Source of the DNA: Bacteroidales bacterium
GTDB lineage: Bacteria > Bacteroidota > Bacteroidia > Bacteroidales > UBA932
Direction: 5' to 3'
NCBI GenBank assembly: GCA_021371955.1
Contig: JAJFVD010000012.1
Location: forward strand, 124,001-188,000
DNA: 64,000 bases
Positions 1-8,756 of the stretch are shown here, in pieces. How positions within the stretch are numbered: position 1 is the first letter of the stretch; each line of letters begins with the position of its first letter. The notes below the pieces were generated by a model that was not told the DNA's origin, did no database searches, and saw nothing but the letters and a program-made list of their open reading frames with translations. The position numbers and the translations under genes are program-made.

Positions 1-1038
1 GAAGTTCTTGGCGGCTTGTCGGCAAGTAATGGAAATATTCTACGGTCGCGGAATTACCGGCCATATCCTAAGGTTAGTCTCTCTACAAACGGCTATATCA
101 CAATTCCTTTTGTAGAAAATATGTTTCGTTTTAAAGCTGAATATGATGAGGGAATTCTGGAAGATAACCGGATAATAAGACACCCTCATATAAACCACGG
201 CATGTTTGGTGTTCAGGTTTTGGCAAACAATACTTTGAAGTTCTCTTTTGAAGTAAATCGATATATATTCTGGGGAGGATACTCACAACAATACGGACAA
301 ATGCCGGGAGGCTTTAAAAATTATATCCGGTATGTTTTGGGATTGAAAGGTGGTTCAGATTTTCTCGAAACGGACCAGTTGAATGTGGCCGGAAATCAGT
401 TGGGATCATATTTGTTTACAGTTGAAAAAGAGGTTGGGGATTATCACATGGAACTAAGAGTCAGCCATCCTTTTGAAGATGGTTCCGGAATGATGCTTTA
501 CAACTTTAAGGATAACATGTATTCTTTTTATGTAAAGAAAACTCCCGGATCTTTCTTTAATGAATTCCTAGTTGAATATCTCTATTCCAAAAACCAAAGC
601 GGAAACCCCTGCAGTATTTCTGATAAATGGAAACTCCCGTATGGCGGTGACAACTATTTCAACCATGGGGTTTATGGGAGTGGCTTTACTTATCTCGGAT
701 ACAGCATGGGTACGCCATTGTTTACTCCGGTTGAAAAGAACTCCGAAGGAATAACAACAGGATTCAAAAACAATCGCGTTTCGGCCTTTCATACAGGCGC
801 AAAAGGTTATTTGTCCAAACAAATTTCATGGAAAGCGATGCTCACATACTCAAGGAATTTTGGAACTTATTCCAATCATCCCAACAATCATGTTCGCAGA
901 CAAATATATTCTCTTCTTCAGATGAGTTGGAAAAGCAAATCATTGCCTCTTACCGTTTCAACTATAGCTGCCGCCGATTTTGGCTCAATGACCGAAAAAC
1001 AGCTTGGGCTTGGACTCTCATTTAAATGGGAGCTTTAG
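1..1038 (+). CDS. Wzi-like capsule assembly outer-membrane protein (5' truncated)
   Basis: The reading frame is open from the first base, so the N-terminus lies outside the window; 345 residues remain. The protein is rich in alternating aromatic/polar beta-strands with many Tyr, Trp and Gly residues and ends in a strand finishing Phe-Lys-Trp-Glu-Leu, as expected of an outer-membrane barrel. The pattern (an early strand reading GVQVLANNTLKFSFEVNRY, then a GGYSQQYG turn) matches my recollection of the Bacteroidota Wzi family, whose Enterobacterial namesake anchors capsule polysaccharide at the cell surface. No capsule locus is visible next to it. It converges on the ABC permease gene with only 6 bases between. 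The family call is from pattern recognition; the outer-membrane location is firmer than the capsule role. Confidence 0.6.
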   Translation, partial: EVLGGLSASNGNILRSRNYRPYPKVSLSTNGYITIPFVENMFRFKAEYDEGILEDNRIIRHPHINHGMFGVQVLANNTLKFSFEVNRYIFWGGYSQQYGQMPGGFKNYIRYVLGLKGGSDFLETDQLNVAGNQLGSYLFTVEKEVGDYHMELRVSHPFEDGSGMMLYNFKDNMYSFYVKKTPGSFFNEFLVEYLYSKNQSGNPCSISDKWKLPYGGDNYFNHGVYGSGFTYLGYSMGTPLFTPVEKNSEGITTGFKNNRVSAFHTGAKGYLSKQISWKAMLTYSRNFGTYSNHPNNHVRRQIYSLLQMSWKSKSLPLTVSTIAAADFGSMTEKQLGLGLSFKWEL

Positions 1039-1044
1039 TGTTTC

Positions 1045-2265
1045 TTATTCTTCAGTTTTAACAAGTTTCTCCCGTTTTACTATATAACTAAGGGTAAAAC
1101 TTGCAGTAATAAAGTAAAATGCTGCCTGTGCCCAGAGCCAGACGTATTCAAATCTCACCTGTGCAAGATTTGCGCCGGTGGAGTTAATCTTTATATAACC
1201 CTGTATACCGTGCGTCGAAGGGAAGAGGTATGATAAATATCTCCAGAAAACAGGCATGTTTGACTGAGGCCACGAGAAGCCGGATAAAAACAGAAGAATA
1301 AGTGTGAAGAAAAGGAATGCGATGAGCCCGGTCTCCCGGTTTTTAATAAACACCGAAACACTCATTGAAAAGAAAATCGTAGCAATCAGAAAAGGAACTA
1401 TAAAATGGAAAAGAGTCCAGATGTTTCCTATGTGAGGAAGATTGAATAATTTGGGGATAAATCCAAGTATATATGCGCTTATTGCAATGTAAAGGACAAA
1501 GTATGCGATTGCCTTTCCAAGCACAACCCGGTAAATGCCCTTGCCATGAAGGCGTTCGGGAATTTGAGAGTGGCTTTTGTTCTCTTCCCTTGCTGTGCCT
1601 GCAAGCATTCCTATTCCAAAAAAGAGGGTCTGGTGAATAATGAGGATAAGCAGTGCCGGAAGAAGAAAACTTGCAAAGCCGCTTCCCGGGTTAAAGAGTG
1701 CAGTATTACTGCTGGGGATTGCCTCCACAATCATCTTTGCCTGCTCTCCGGTAATACCTGCGGCATTATATCTCTCAATCTGGATTTTATTCATTTCGTC
1801 CAGCATTGTATAGCTTGTTGCCATCGTCATCCCTTTATAATAGAGAAAACTGCTCATGTCGTTGTAAATGGATATAGTAGCCTGCTCCATATTGCGCAGC
1901 TTGATGTGATAGACCGAAGGGATATAGACTATTCCGTGAACCTTTTGAGCCCGGAAGAGTTTCTGAGCCTCTTCCAGATTTAAACAACGGTTGGATATTT
2001 TAACTTCCTGCGCAGAATTGAATTTTCTCAAAAACTCCCTGCTTTCAAGCGAATGGGAATCATCTACTGCGGCAACCGGAATTTCATAAACAGCCTCGTT
2101 TTTGTAAATTCCGTTGTAAAGAAGGGGATAAGCAAGTCCTGCGACAAAAAAGATGAGCATTACTCCTCTGTCGGCAAAGATGTGCCTGAATTCGTTTATT
2201 GAAACCCAATACAAATCCCGGATTCCCTCGTGAATATATTTTAAAAACTGTGAACTCTTTTTCAT
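1045..2265 (-). CDS. ABC-2 type transporter permease (YhhJ-like)
   Basis: Inner-membrane permease of 406 residues with the ABC-2 layout: a cytoplasmic start, one membrane segment at about 33-53, a roughly 150-residue periplasmic domain, then five hydrophobic segments from about 200 to 397. It resembles E. coli YhhJ and related exporters that work with a HlyD adaptor and TolC channel. It is the last gene of the operon tolC-hlyD-permease-permease, 6 bases after its paralogue. Neither permease carries a Walker A motif, and no ATPase gene is in the operon. The substrate cannot be read from sequence. The ATG start is directly supported by the operon spacing. Confidence 0.87.
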   Translation of the reverse strand: MKKSSQFLKYIHEGIRDLYWVSINEFRHIFADRGVMLIFFVAGLAYPLLYNGIYKNEAVYEIPVAAVDDSHSLESREFLRKFNSAQEVKISNRCLNLEEAQKLFRAQKVHGIVYIPSVYHIKLRNMEQATISIYNDMSSFLYYKGMTMATSYTMLDEMNKIQIERYNAAGITGEQAKMIVEAIPSSNTALFNPGSGFASFLLPALLILIIHQTLFFGIGMLAGTAREENKSHSQIPERLHGKGIYRVVLGKAIAYFVLYIAISAYILGFIPKLFNLPHIGNIWTLFHFIVPFLIATIFFSMSVSVFIKNRETGLIAFLFFTLILLFLSGFSWPQSNMPVFWRYLSYLFPSTHGIQGYIKINSTGANLAQVRFEYVWLWAQAAFYFITASFTLSYIVKREKLVKTEE

Positions 2266-2271
2266 TTTTTG

Positions 2272-3441
2272 CTATTTGAGAGGATAGTTCTGGTGGATTA
2301 GTGCCCTCTTAAGCTTGTAATAAACAATAAAGGGAAGGAGAAGAAAGGCCGCCAGAGCGGCAAAGTAAATTGCCGAGTGTGCAAAAGAGGAGCCTAACAG
2401 AGCCTCGTTTACATAAATTTTAAAGTAGTGACGGATTGGGAACAAAACACTTGCCCCCTGTGCCAGGCGAGGCATTGCCTCTATTGGGAAAGTGAACCCT
2501 GCATAGGTGAAGGATAGTATTCCGTAAAGAGCACCAAAACTGATTGCATCACGGAGAACAGGGAACAGCCCTATCATAAATATACCTATTGCCTGATGTG
2601 CCAAAACAAAAAGCACTGTTGCAGCGGAGTACCGCAGGAAAGAGCCGTTCATGGGGAACCCTGCAAATTTGTAAAGGAAGACATTGCCCGCCAACCCCAA
2701 TATTACAAACAGAATAGTGTAAGGCAGCAATTTCCCGCAAAGAGCCGTTACCAGAGAACCATCTGCACTGTGAAGCCAATCCCGTGATGTTTTGTTTTTA
2801 AGCTCAATCCCAATGGAAAAAACTGTCATTAAAATTATCATTAACTGAAGAACACCGGGCAAAATCACGTTAATGAGATAAACACCATAATTTGCCCATG
2901 GATTCCCTATCTGATGCGAGTCAATCATAATTGGCTGTATACGACCCATTATAGCCTCCTCTCCTGCACCACGGGCACGGAGAATTTCCCTCTGATAGGC
3001 CCCGGATGCAAGCGTAGACATTGTGAGCATATCTCTGTAGCTCAATGTGCCTGCAATCAGATATGAATTATTCACATAGAACGAGATATCAGGTCTCCTG
3101 TTGGAGAGCATATCCTTATAGAAATTATCAGGAACCACGATAAACCCGTATATCTTACCCCGCTGCATCATATCTCTTGCTTCGGGATAGCTGGAGCATT
3201 GCACCACAACCTGAGTCATGGGTGTAGCATTAAGCTCCCGGGAGAATCTTCTGGAAATTGCCGAATTGTCTAAATCGACAATGGCAATGGGCAGGCGCTC
3301 GGGAAGACCCTCTCTGAATAGAGTGAAGAAAAAGACACAGCAGAATCCCATTACAATTACCGTTGAAAACAGGTAAATGGGGCGGCTGAACATTACCCTA
3401 AGCTCTCTCTTCCATACATTTTTAAATGCGCCGTATGTCAT
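2272..3441 (-). CDS. ABC-2 type transporter permease (second subunit)
   Basis: Permease of 389 residues with the same topology as its downstream neighbour: first membrane segment at about 21-43, a periplasmic domain containing an AIVDLDNS strand, then a cluster of five hydrophobic segments ending near the C-terminus. The two permeases probably form a heterodimer across the inner membrane and pass substrate to the HlyD adaptor. The gene sits 6 bases downstream of hlyD and 6 bases upstream of the other permease, so the set is co-transcribed. It has no nucleotide-binding domain, so energy must come from an ATPase encoded elsewhere or from an unrecognised partner. Confidence 0.87.
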   Translation of the reverse strand: MTYGAFKNVWKRELRVMFSRPIYLFSTVIVMGFCCVFFFTLFREGLPERLPIAIVDLDNSAISRRFSRELNATPMTQVVVQCSSYPEARDMMQRGKIYGFIVVPDNFYKDMLSNRRPDISFYVNNSYLIAGTLSYRDMLTMSTLASGAYQREILRARGAGEEAIMGRIQPIMIDSHQIGNPWANYGVYLINVILPGVLQLMIILMTVFSIGIELKNKTSRDWLHSADGSLVTALCGKLLPYTILFVILGLAGNVFLYKFAGFPMNGSFLRYSAATVLFVLAHQAIGIFMIGLFPVLRDAISFGALYGILSFTYAGFTFPIEAMPRLAQGASVLFPIRHYFKIYVNEALLGSSFAHSAIYFAALAAFLLLPFIVYYKLKRALIHQNYPLK

Positions 3442-3447
3442 TACGAT

Positions 3448-4446
3448 TTATTTTAAAACAGTTTCTATAATTGCAGACATGCCCGGACGAAGACCCGAAA
3501 TTGCCTCTGCAGGTTTTGCCTTTACTTCAAAGGTTTTGGCATCAAATTGCCCACCCACCTTTGTTGAACGCCATGTTGCATAAGAGGCCATCGCCTTCAT
3601 GAATGTAATTTTTGCCTCGTAGGTTTTGTCTCCAAGAGCAGGAATCTTAATTTTAACAGTAGTTCCAGTATTCATTTCCTTAAGCAGGTCTTCTCTTACA
3701 CTGAAAGTGAACCACATGTCGCTCATATCTGTAATGCCCATAAGTGGTGCTCCCGTACCAACAAGGTCACCTCTGTTTGGAAAAATTTCTGTCACCTCTC
3801 CCGAAGAAGGAGAAATAATATATGTTTCTCCAAGGTAAGACTCAACTTCGTTCACAGCTCCGTTGGCTCTGCTTACCAACGCAAGTGCAGCCTCTTTATC
3901 TTCTTTTTCTGCACCATTAAGAGCCATGTCATATTGCGATTTTGCAGCTTTTGCCGTTGCAACGGCTGCCCTGTACTGAGCCTCGGCCTCATCTCTCTTT
4001 TGTGCCGGAATCACCTCTTTTTCAAACAATTTCTGAACGCGGTCATATGATTTTTTTGTAATTTCCACACCCACTTCTGCCTTCTGCCACATTTCATAGG
4101 CACCCATTATCTGCTCCTGTCTTGCCCCTTTAATTGCTTTTCTGTTCTGAGCCTCGGCAGCAGAGCGGGCAGCCACTGCCTGATCAAGTTTTGCCAGAAG
4201 TTCCGGGCTGTCAATAATGGCCAGGGTGTCTCCGCGCTTAACAAGCATTCCCTCTTCAACTAATATTTCCTTAACCCTTCCCGGGATTTTTCCGGAAACT
4301 CTGTACTCGTTTGCCTCAACTTCTCCCTGGAGAATGAGAGGTTCCGGTTTCGCTGCGTAAAACCCGATTACCGATACTAAAACTATTACGCCTAACAGCC
4401 CGAGAAGCCCTCCGAGCATGCTGTTTTTGTTGTTTATTGTTTTCAT
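3448..4446 (-). CDS. HlyD-family periplasmic adaptor (membrane fusion protein)
   Basis: Adaptor of 332 residues linking inner-membrane permeases to the TolC channel. It has an N-terminal membrane anchor at about 13-31, a lipoyl-like half motif (SGKIPGRVKEILVEEGMLVK) at about 46-65, an Ala/Glu/Lys-rich coiled-coil hairpin from about 80 to 205, and a beta-barrel region after it. This is the usual order for YhiI/EmrA-type adaptors. It is encoded 19 bases downstream of tolC and 6 bases upstream of the permeases. The Ala-rich hairpin is the part expected to contact TolC. The function is well supported; the exported compound is unknown. Confidence 0.9.
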   Translation of the reverse strand: MKTINNKNSMLGGLLGLLGVIVLVSVIGFYAAKPEPLILQGEVEANEYRVSGKIPGRVKEILVEEGMLVKRGDTLAIIDSPELLAKLDQAVAARSAAEAQNRKAIKGARQEQIMGAYEMWQKAEVGVEITKKSYDRVQKLFEKEVIPAQKRDEAEAQYRAAVATAKAAKSQYDMALNGAEKEDKEAALALVSRANGAVNEVESYLGETYIISPSSGEVTEIFPNRGDLVGTGAPLMGITDMSDMWFTFSVREDLLKEMNTGTTVKIKIPALGDKTYEAKITFMKAMASYATWRSTKVGGQFDAKTFEVKAKPAEAISGLRPGMSAIIETVLK

Positions 4447-4465
4447 GTTGTATATTTTTCTTTTT

Positions 4466-5947
4466 TTATTTTACTAACGATTCGCCAATAGCCTTTTTTA
4501 AATAGAGTTCACACATTTTTACATCAATTTTGGAATCTATTTTTTCCGAATTTGCCATGAGCCATGCTGTTTGTGCTTCCATGAGGTCTGTACTGCCAAT
4601 GAGACCGGCATCGAAAGCTTCATTTGCAAACCGGACATTTTCATCGGCCTTTTCGACGCTTTTTTCTGCCATTGCGAGCCTTCTTCTTGCCTCATCTGTG
4701 CGGAAACCGAACTGGTTTACCTGCAGCTCGATCTTCTCTTTTGCCTCATCAATCTGGTACTGAACAATCTTCACCTGACTCTTTGCGGCATGAAGAGTGT
4801 GAATACGCTCCCCGAAATGAAAGATTGGAATATTAATGCCAACGCCAACAGAGAACATCCCTGCAAAAGAGTTGCTCACTCCGTTATAAACATTTGGGTT
4901 TGACACGATATAATTTCCAGACAGCAGAAGGTTGGGCATAAACCTCGATTCCATAATCTTAAGATTTGAGCCGGCAATTTTCTTTGCCTCGTTAAGGGCA
5001 CGGATTTCCGCACGGTTTTCTATAAGAGAATCTGTGGGCTTAACCGGATTGATATCGTTATATCCTGTAAGATTGCTTTCGGACAGAGTGTAATTGGAGT
5101 TTATCTCAAGACCGCAAATCTGGAAAAGTGCCATCTTTGAAAGCCGGAGCCCGTTGTCGGCCTTTGCCAGCATCATCTGTGCCTCATTTAGTTTTACGCT
5201 GACCTTGAGTACATCGCCTTTTGTTGCAACGCCCTCTTCTACCATTATACCTACATTTTTCACCAGCTTTTCCATCAGAAGGCAATACTCCTGTGCCAGT
5301 TTCCTTTTATTCTCAAGCGAAACGACTCTCCAGTATGCCTCATCGACATCTATTATAAGCTCATCTGCAGCTCTCTCCTGCTCAATATTGGCAAGCCGCT
5401 CTCCGCTTTTGGCCATTTTGTACAACTCCCGAACCTTGCCTCCCATGAAAACCGGTTGAACAAAACCAACGGTTCCCGCGAAAACATTTTTGACATCCAT
5501 TTCAAGAGCCTCTTTTGGCAATACTGCATAATCTTTCCAGATAATCTTACCCGGCTCGGCTTTTGGATCGAATGGTTTTCCGCTTGCATCGAGTGGAGCA
5601 TAAACTCCGGGACTCACCTGCACCCATTGGTTTTTTACCTGATCCTGCCTGAAACCAAAAGAGCCATCGGCCATTTTCGTTCCAATAGGAAGCAGAGCGT
5701 CTTCGCTCATGAGTGATATGTTTTTTTGATTAAAAAGGTATGTTCCGTTTGCTGAAAAATTTGGAAGAAACTGTGTAAAGGCAGCCTTTCTCAATTCGGT
5801 TGCAACATCGGCCTTTTCTTTGGCAATCATAATAGAGCGGTTATGCTCCATTGCCAGTTTCCGGCACTCTTCAATTGAAAGAGTATTTTGTGCATAAAGG
5901 GTGACAATGCTTGATGTCAGTAAAATTAAAAGAGCAAATCGTTTCAT
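4466..5947 (-). CDS. TolC-family outer-membrane efflux protein
   Basis: Outer-membrane channel of 493 residues beginning with a signal peptide (MKRFALLILLTSSIVTLYAQ). Two repeats of long amphipathic helices and short strands follow, typical of outer-membrane efflux proteins; the C-terminal repeat contains the NIPIFHFGER strand. I start it at the ATG at 5947 rather than a TTG two codons upstream because the signal peptide then begins properly. It is the first structural gene of the export operon. The 5' region holds a 22-base near-perfect palindrome (5995-6016) that looks like a MarR operator, so expression is probably repressed by the marR product encoded just upstream on the same strand. Confidence 0.9.
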   Translation of the reverse strand: MKRFALLILLTSSIVTLYAQNTLSIEECRKLAMEHNRSIMIAKEKADVATELRKAAFTQFLPNFSANGTYLFNQKNISLMSEDALLPIGTKMADGSFGFRQDQVKNQWVQVSPGVYAPLDASGKPFDPKAEPGKIIWKDYAVLPKEALEMDVKNVFAGTVGFVQPVFMGGKVRELYKMAKSGERLANIEQERAADELIIDVDEAYWRVVSLENKRKLAQEYCLLMEKLVKNVGIMVEEGVATKGDVLKVSVKLNEAQMMLAKADNGLRLSKMALFQICGLEINSNYTLSESNLTGYNDINPVKPTDSLIENRAEIRALNEAKKIAGSNLKIMESRFMPNLLLSGNYIVSNPNVYNGVSNSFAGMFSVGVGINIPIFHFGERIHTLHAAKSQVKIVQYQIDEAKEKIELQVNQFGFRTDEARRRLAMAEKSVEKADENVRFANEAFDAGLIGSTDLMEAQTAWLMANSEKIDSKIDVKMCELYLKKAIGESLVK

Positions 5948-5984
5948 TTGCAAAGGGTTATTTAATTATTGTTAGTTTGCTTGG

Positions 5985-6016
5985 TTGAATGTGCAATAGT
6001 TGAATATGCAACTATT
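5985..6016. promoter_or_regulatory. Candidate MarR operator, tandem sites ahead of tolC
   Basis: AATAGTTG-N6-CAACTATT at 5995-6016 is a palindrome with only one mismatched pair across its 22 bases. An overlapping copy, TTGAATGTGCAA, begins at 5985, giving a direct repeat of TTGAATRTGCAA at 15-base spacing. The shared core TTG-N6-CAA recurs at the start of the marR gene. MarR dimers bind palindromes of this size; binding here is inferred. Confidence 0.6.
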
Positions 6017-6048
6017 ATGCGGTGAAAAAATATGTCTGTTTTTAACAG

Positions 6049-6492
6049 TTAAATAATATTGTTTAAAAGTTTAATGATTATTTCTCTTGAAAAAAGAAGT
6101 TCCTGAGGTGTGATACCGGTAATGGCCTGTTCGAATGATTCCTTGACAATAGCCATAGCCTGTTCTTCAAGCTTTTTCCCCTTTTCCGTAAGGTGTATAA
6201 GGTTTATTCTCCTGTCCGAGGGTTCTGAGTGTCTTTCGATGAGATCATGTCTGGACAAAGTATCCAGAAGCCTTGTAATGCTCGCCTTGTCCTTGAATGT
6301 TTGTTCGCTTATTGCCTGTTGAGTGAGTTTGTCCTTATTCCACAGGCAAACGAGAACAAGCCATTGCTCGGTAGTAATCTCAAGTCCTGCTGCCTTGAAT
6401 TTCCTGTTAAGGTGCCGGTTTAGTGTAGCCGACAACCTTCCGCTAAGGATAGAGAGCAGCTCATTAATTTTTACAAGTTCGATTAGTTGCAT
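6049..6492 (-). CDS. MarR-family transcriptional regulator
   Basis: Regulator of 147 residues with a central winged helix-turn-helix (about 40-105): a TEQWLVLVCLW helix, a recognition helix containing KDKASITRLLDTL, and a wing with the conserved Asp-Arg-Arg motif followed by LTEKGK. Family members are small dimeric repressors that sense drugs, phenolics or oxidants. I prefer the ATG at 6492; a TTG seven codons upstream is possible but lies inside an operator-like palindrome. It is transcribed toward tolC, 101 bases upstream of it, so it probably represses both itself and the export operon. The inducer is unknown. Confidence 0.88.
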   Translation of the reverse strand: MQLIELVKINELLSILSGRLSATLNRHLNRKFKAAGLEITTEQWLVLVCLWNKDKLTQQAISEQTFKDKASITRLLDTLSRHDLIERHSEPSDRRINLIHLTEKGKKLEEQAMAIVKESFEQAITGITPQELLFSREIIIKLLNNII

Positions 6493-6514
6493 ATACAATA
6501 GTTGTTTAATCAAC
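6484..6514. promoter_or_regulatory. Candidate MarR autoregulatory operators
   Basis: Two overlapping matches to the tolC operator core lie at the marR start: TAGTTG-CATATA-CAATA at 6484-6500 and AATAGTTG-TTTAAT-CAAC at 6497-6514. They cover the marR start codon, as expected for autorepression. Conservation of TTG-N6-CAA at four places in this locus, and the position of each, is the evidence. Confidence 0.5.
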
Positions 6515-6555
6515 GGTGCAAAAGTATATACTTTTATCGATACGCAAAATATTTT

Positions 6556-8682
6556 TTAAGATTTTTTTCTTCTGGAGAGGGATTTGGCCTCGTCACGTCC
6601 TTCCTGTCTTCTGCTATGTCTTTGCTTTTCAGGCCTATCGGGTGTAACGCCGCTCTCTTCCCATATTAGTGAGTAGTCAAGTTGTTTTTGTTCCAGATTG
6701 GCTTTTTCTACTTTTACCTTAACAGCGTCTCCCAGAATAAACCGTTTTCCGCTTCTTTTGGCATAAAGAGACATTGACTCCTCGTTAAACTGAAGATAAT
6801 CCTCTTTAATATCTCTTAGTGCAACAAGACCCTCAACTTTTGTATCGGCAAGTTCGACGAACATGCCCCATTCCGTAATCCCGGATACATTTCCGTCGAA
6901 AATCATACCCACCTTATCCTGCATAAACTCAACCATTTTGTATTTTATGCTGGCGCGTTCGGCATCGGTTGCGAGTTGTTCTCTTTCGCTTGAGTATTTA
7001 CAGCGCTCTTCGAAGTAGCCCTTGTCCTGTGATTTTGCATTGTCCAGATACAAGGCAAGAAGGCGGTGAACCATCATGTCCGGATACCTGCGGATAGGAG
7101 AAGTGAAGTGGGTGTAGTAGTCAAATGCCAGACCATAGTGACCGGCATTGTCTGTTGAATATCTTGCCCTTGCCATTGACCGGAGAGCCATAATCTCAAT
7201 TGCGCTCTCTTCCGGCCGCCCTTTTACGGTGGTCAGCAACTTGTTAATCTCGCTGGAAAGTTCCCTTGCGTTTTTTGTGGGGCTCATATCGTACCCGAAG
7301 TGCTTGACGAAAGTCCTGAGAATTGTAACCTTGTCCATGTTTGGCTCTTCATGAATACGGTAGACAAAGGTTTTTGAATCCTTTCCCTTTCCGCCGACAA
7401 AAAATGCAACCTCTTTGTTTGCAAGGAGCATGAATTCTTCAATGAGCCAGTTTGAGTCTTTGCTCTCTTTCTGATATACCCGTATCGGTTTGCCGGCATC
7501 GTCAACCTCTACCTTCATTTCGGGTCTTTCGAAACTTATTGCGCCTTTTGAGAATCTTTCATTCCTGAGGGATGAGGCAAGCTGATGCAGTTTGAGTATC
7601 TCATTTTTGAGCGGACCCTCTTTTGTCTCTATTGTTTTTTGTGCTCCTTCGTAATCAAACCTGTAATCGGATTCAATGATTGTCCTTCCGAACCACCTTG
7701 AAATTATTTTTGCCTTTTCATTTAATTCAAATACTGCAGAAAAACACAACTTCTCTTCGTTAGGACGGAGGGAGCAGAGTTTGTTGGAGAGTTTTTCCGG
7801 CAACATTGGAACTGTTCTGTCCACAAGGTATACAGATGTTGCCCTTTCCAGCGCCTCCTGCTCTACAAGTGACCCGGGACGTACATAGTGGGTAACGTCG
7901 GCAATGTGTACTCCAACCTCCCAGTTTCCGTTATCTAGTTTTTTAAGTGAAAGCGCGTCGTCGAAGTCTTTTGCATCGGTTGGGTCAATGGTAAATGTTG
8001 TTACACCCCTGAAATCGCGGCGTCTTTTTATCTCTTCCGGATCAATTTTTTCAGAAATTTTCTCAGCCTCTTTTTCAACCTTAGGGTCAAAACGGAACGG
8101 AAGTCCGAACTCTGTTAGAATTGCGTGCATTTCCGTATTGTTTTCACCCGGTTTGCCAAGTACTTCAATAATATGACCGATTGGCTCGTCGGAGCTTCTT
8201 GGCCACTGGTCAACAATTGCAGCAACTTTGAGCCCGTTGTATATATCCTCAACTCCTTCAATCGGAATTTTTATGTCGTGAGGCATATTCTTGTTCTCAC
8301 ATATAACCCATGCCTGGTTTCCGGTAATCTGGAGAATACCTATGAACGGTCTTTTTGTTCTTTCGACAATTTCTATTACCTCTCCCTCATATCTTTTGGT
8401 AAGACTTTTCTTTGCTACTATTGAGACTTTTACGATATCCCCGTGGAGTGCCCCCCTGAGTTTTGATGCTGGTACAAACACGTCATCTTCAATGCCTTCT
8501 CGTATTATAAAGGCATATCCTTCCCTTGTCATGCTCACTTTCCCGGTTGACTCTTCTCTTGTCCCGCCCGACTGACCCTTTCTGTGTCCTCCGTCTCTTT
8601 TTGAACTTCCGCCTCTTTCAGACGAACTTTTTCCTTTCCCGCTGAACTTAGCGCCTCCGGATGTGTTTCTCTTGTTATACAT
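6556..8682 (-). CDS. rnr: Ribonuclease R (RNB-family 3'-5' exoribonuclease)
   Basis: Exoribonuclease of 708 residues that degrades structured RNA from the 3' end. From N to C: a Gly/Ser/Lys/Arg-rich tail (about 1-50), a cold-shock domain (GYAFIIRE onward), the RNB catalytic domain with the metal-binding segment TIDPTDAKDFDDALSL, then an S1 domain and a basic C-terminal tail. I use the ATG at 8682; the frame stays open a further 46 codons, but that stretch overlaps gpmI and looks non-coding. The usual N-terminal helix-turn-helix of RNase R is absent and replaced by the low-complexity tail. It is divergent from gpmI across 74 bases. Confidence 0.93.
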   Translation of the reverse strand: MYNKRNTSGGAKFSGKGKSSSERGGSSKRDGGHRKGQSGGTREESTGKVSMTREGYAFIIREGIEDDVFVPASKLRGALHGDIVKVSIVAKKSLTKRYEGEVIEIVERTKRPFIGILQITGNQAWVICENKNMPHDIKIPIEGVEDIYNGLKVAAIVDQWPRSSDEPIGHIIEVLGKPGENNTEMHAILTEFGLPFRFDPKVEKEAEKISEKIDPEEIKRRRDFRGVTTFTIDPTDAKDFDDALSLKKLDNGNWEVGVHIADVTHYVRPGSLVEQEALERATSVYLVDRTVPMLPEKLSNKLCSLRPNEEKLCFSAVFELNEKAKIISRWFGRTIIESDYRFDYEGAQKTIETKEGPLKNEILKLHQLASSLRNERFSKGAISFERPEMKVEVDDAGKPIRVYQKESKDSNWLIEEFMLLANKEVAFFVGGKGKDSKTFVYRIHEEPNMDKVTILRTFVKHFGYDMSPTKNARELSSEINKLLTTVKGRPEESAIEIMALRSMARARYSTDNAGHYGLAFDYYTHFTSPIRRYPDMMVHRLLALYLDNAKSQDKGYFEERCKYSSEREQLATDAERASIKYKMVEFMQDKVGMIFDGNVSGITEWGMFVELADTKVEGLVALRDIKEDYLQFNEESMSLYAKRSGKRFILGDAVKVKVEKANLEQKQLDYSLIWEESGVTPDRPEKQRHSRRQEGRDEAKSLSRRKKS

Positions 8683-8688
8683 ATTTTG

Positions 8689-8696
8689 TATTTTTG
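8689..8696 (+). promoter_or_regulatory. Possible -7 box for gpmI
   Basis: TATTTTTG on the plus strand matches TAnnTTTG about 60 bases before the gpmI ATG, in the 74-base divergent gap with rnr. No clear -33 box accompanies it. Confidence 0.35.
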
Positions 8697-8738
8697 CCAC
8701 GATTTTTGCAGTGATATCTGCTCTATTGAATTGAAATA

Positions 8739-8746
8739 CAAATTTA
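8739..8746 (-). promoter_or_regulatory. Possible -7 box for rnr
   Basis: TAAATTTG on the minus strand fits the Bacteroidota TAnnTTTG -7 consensus, 56 bases before the rnr ATG. No convincing -33 element is seen. Confidence 0.35.
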
Positions 8747-8756
8747 ATTAAATAAT

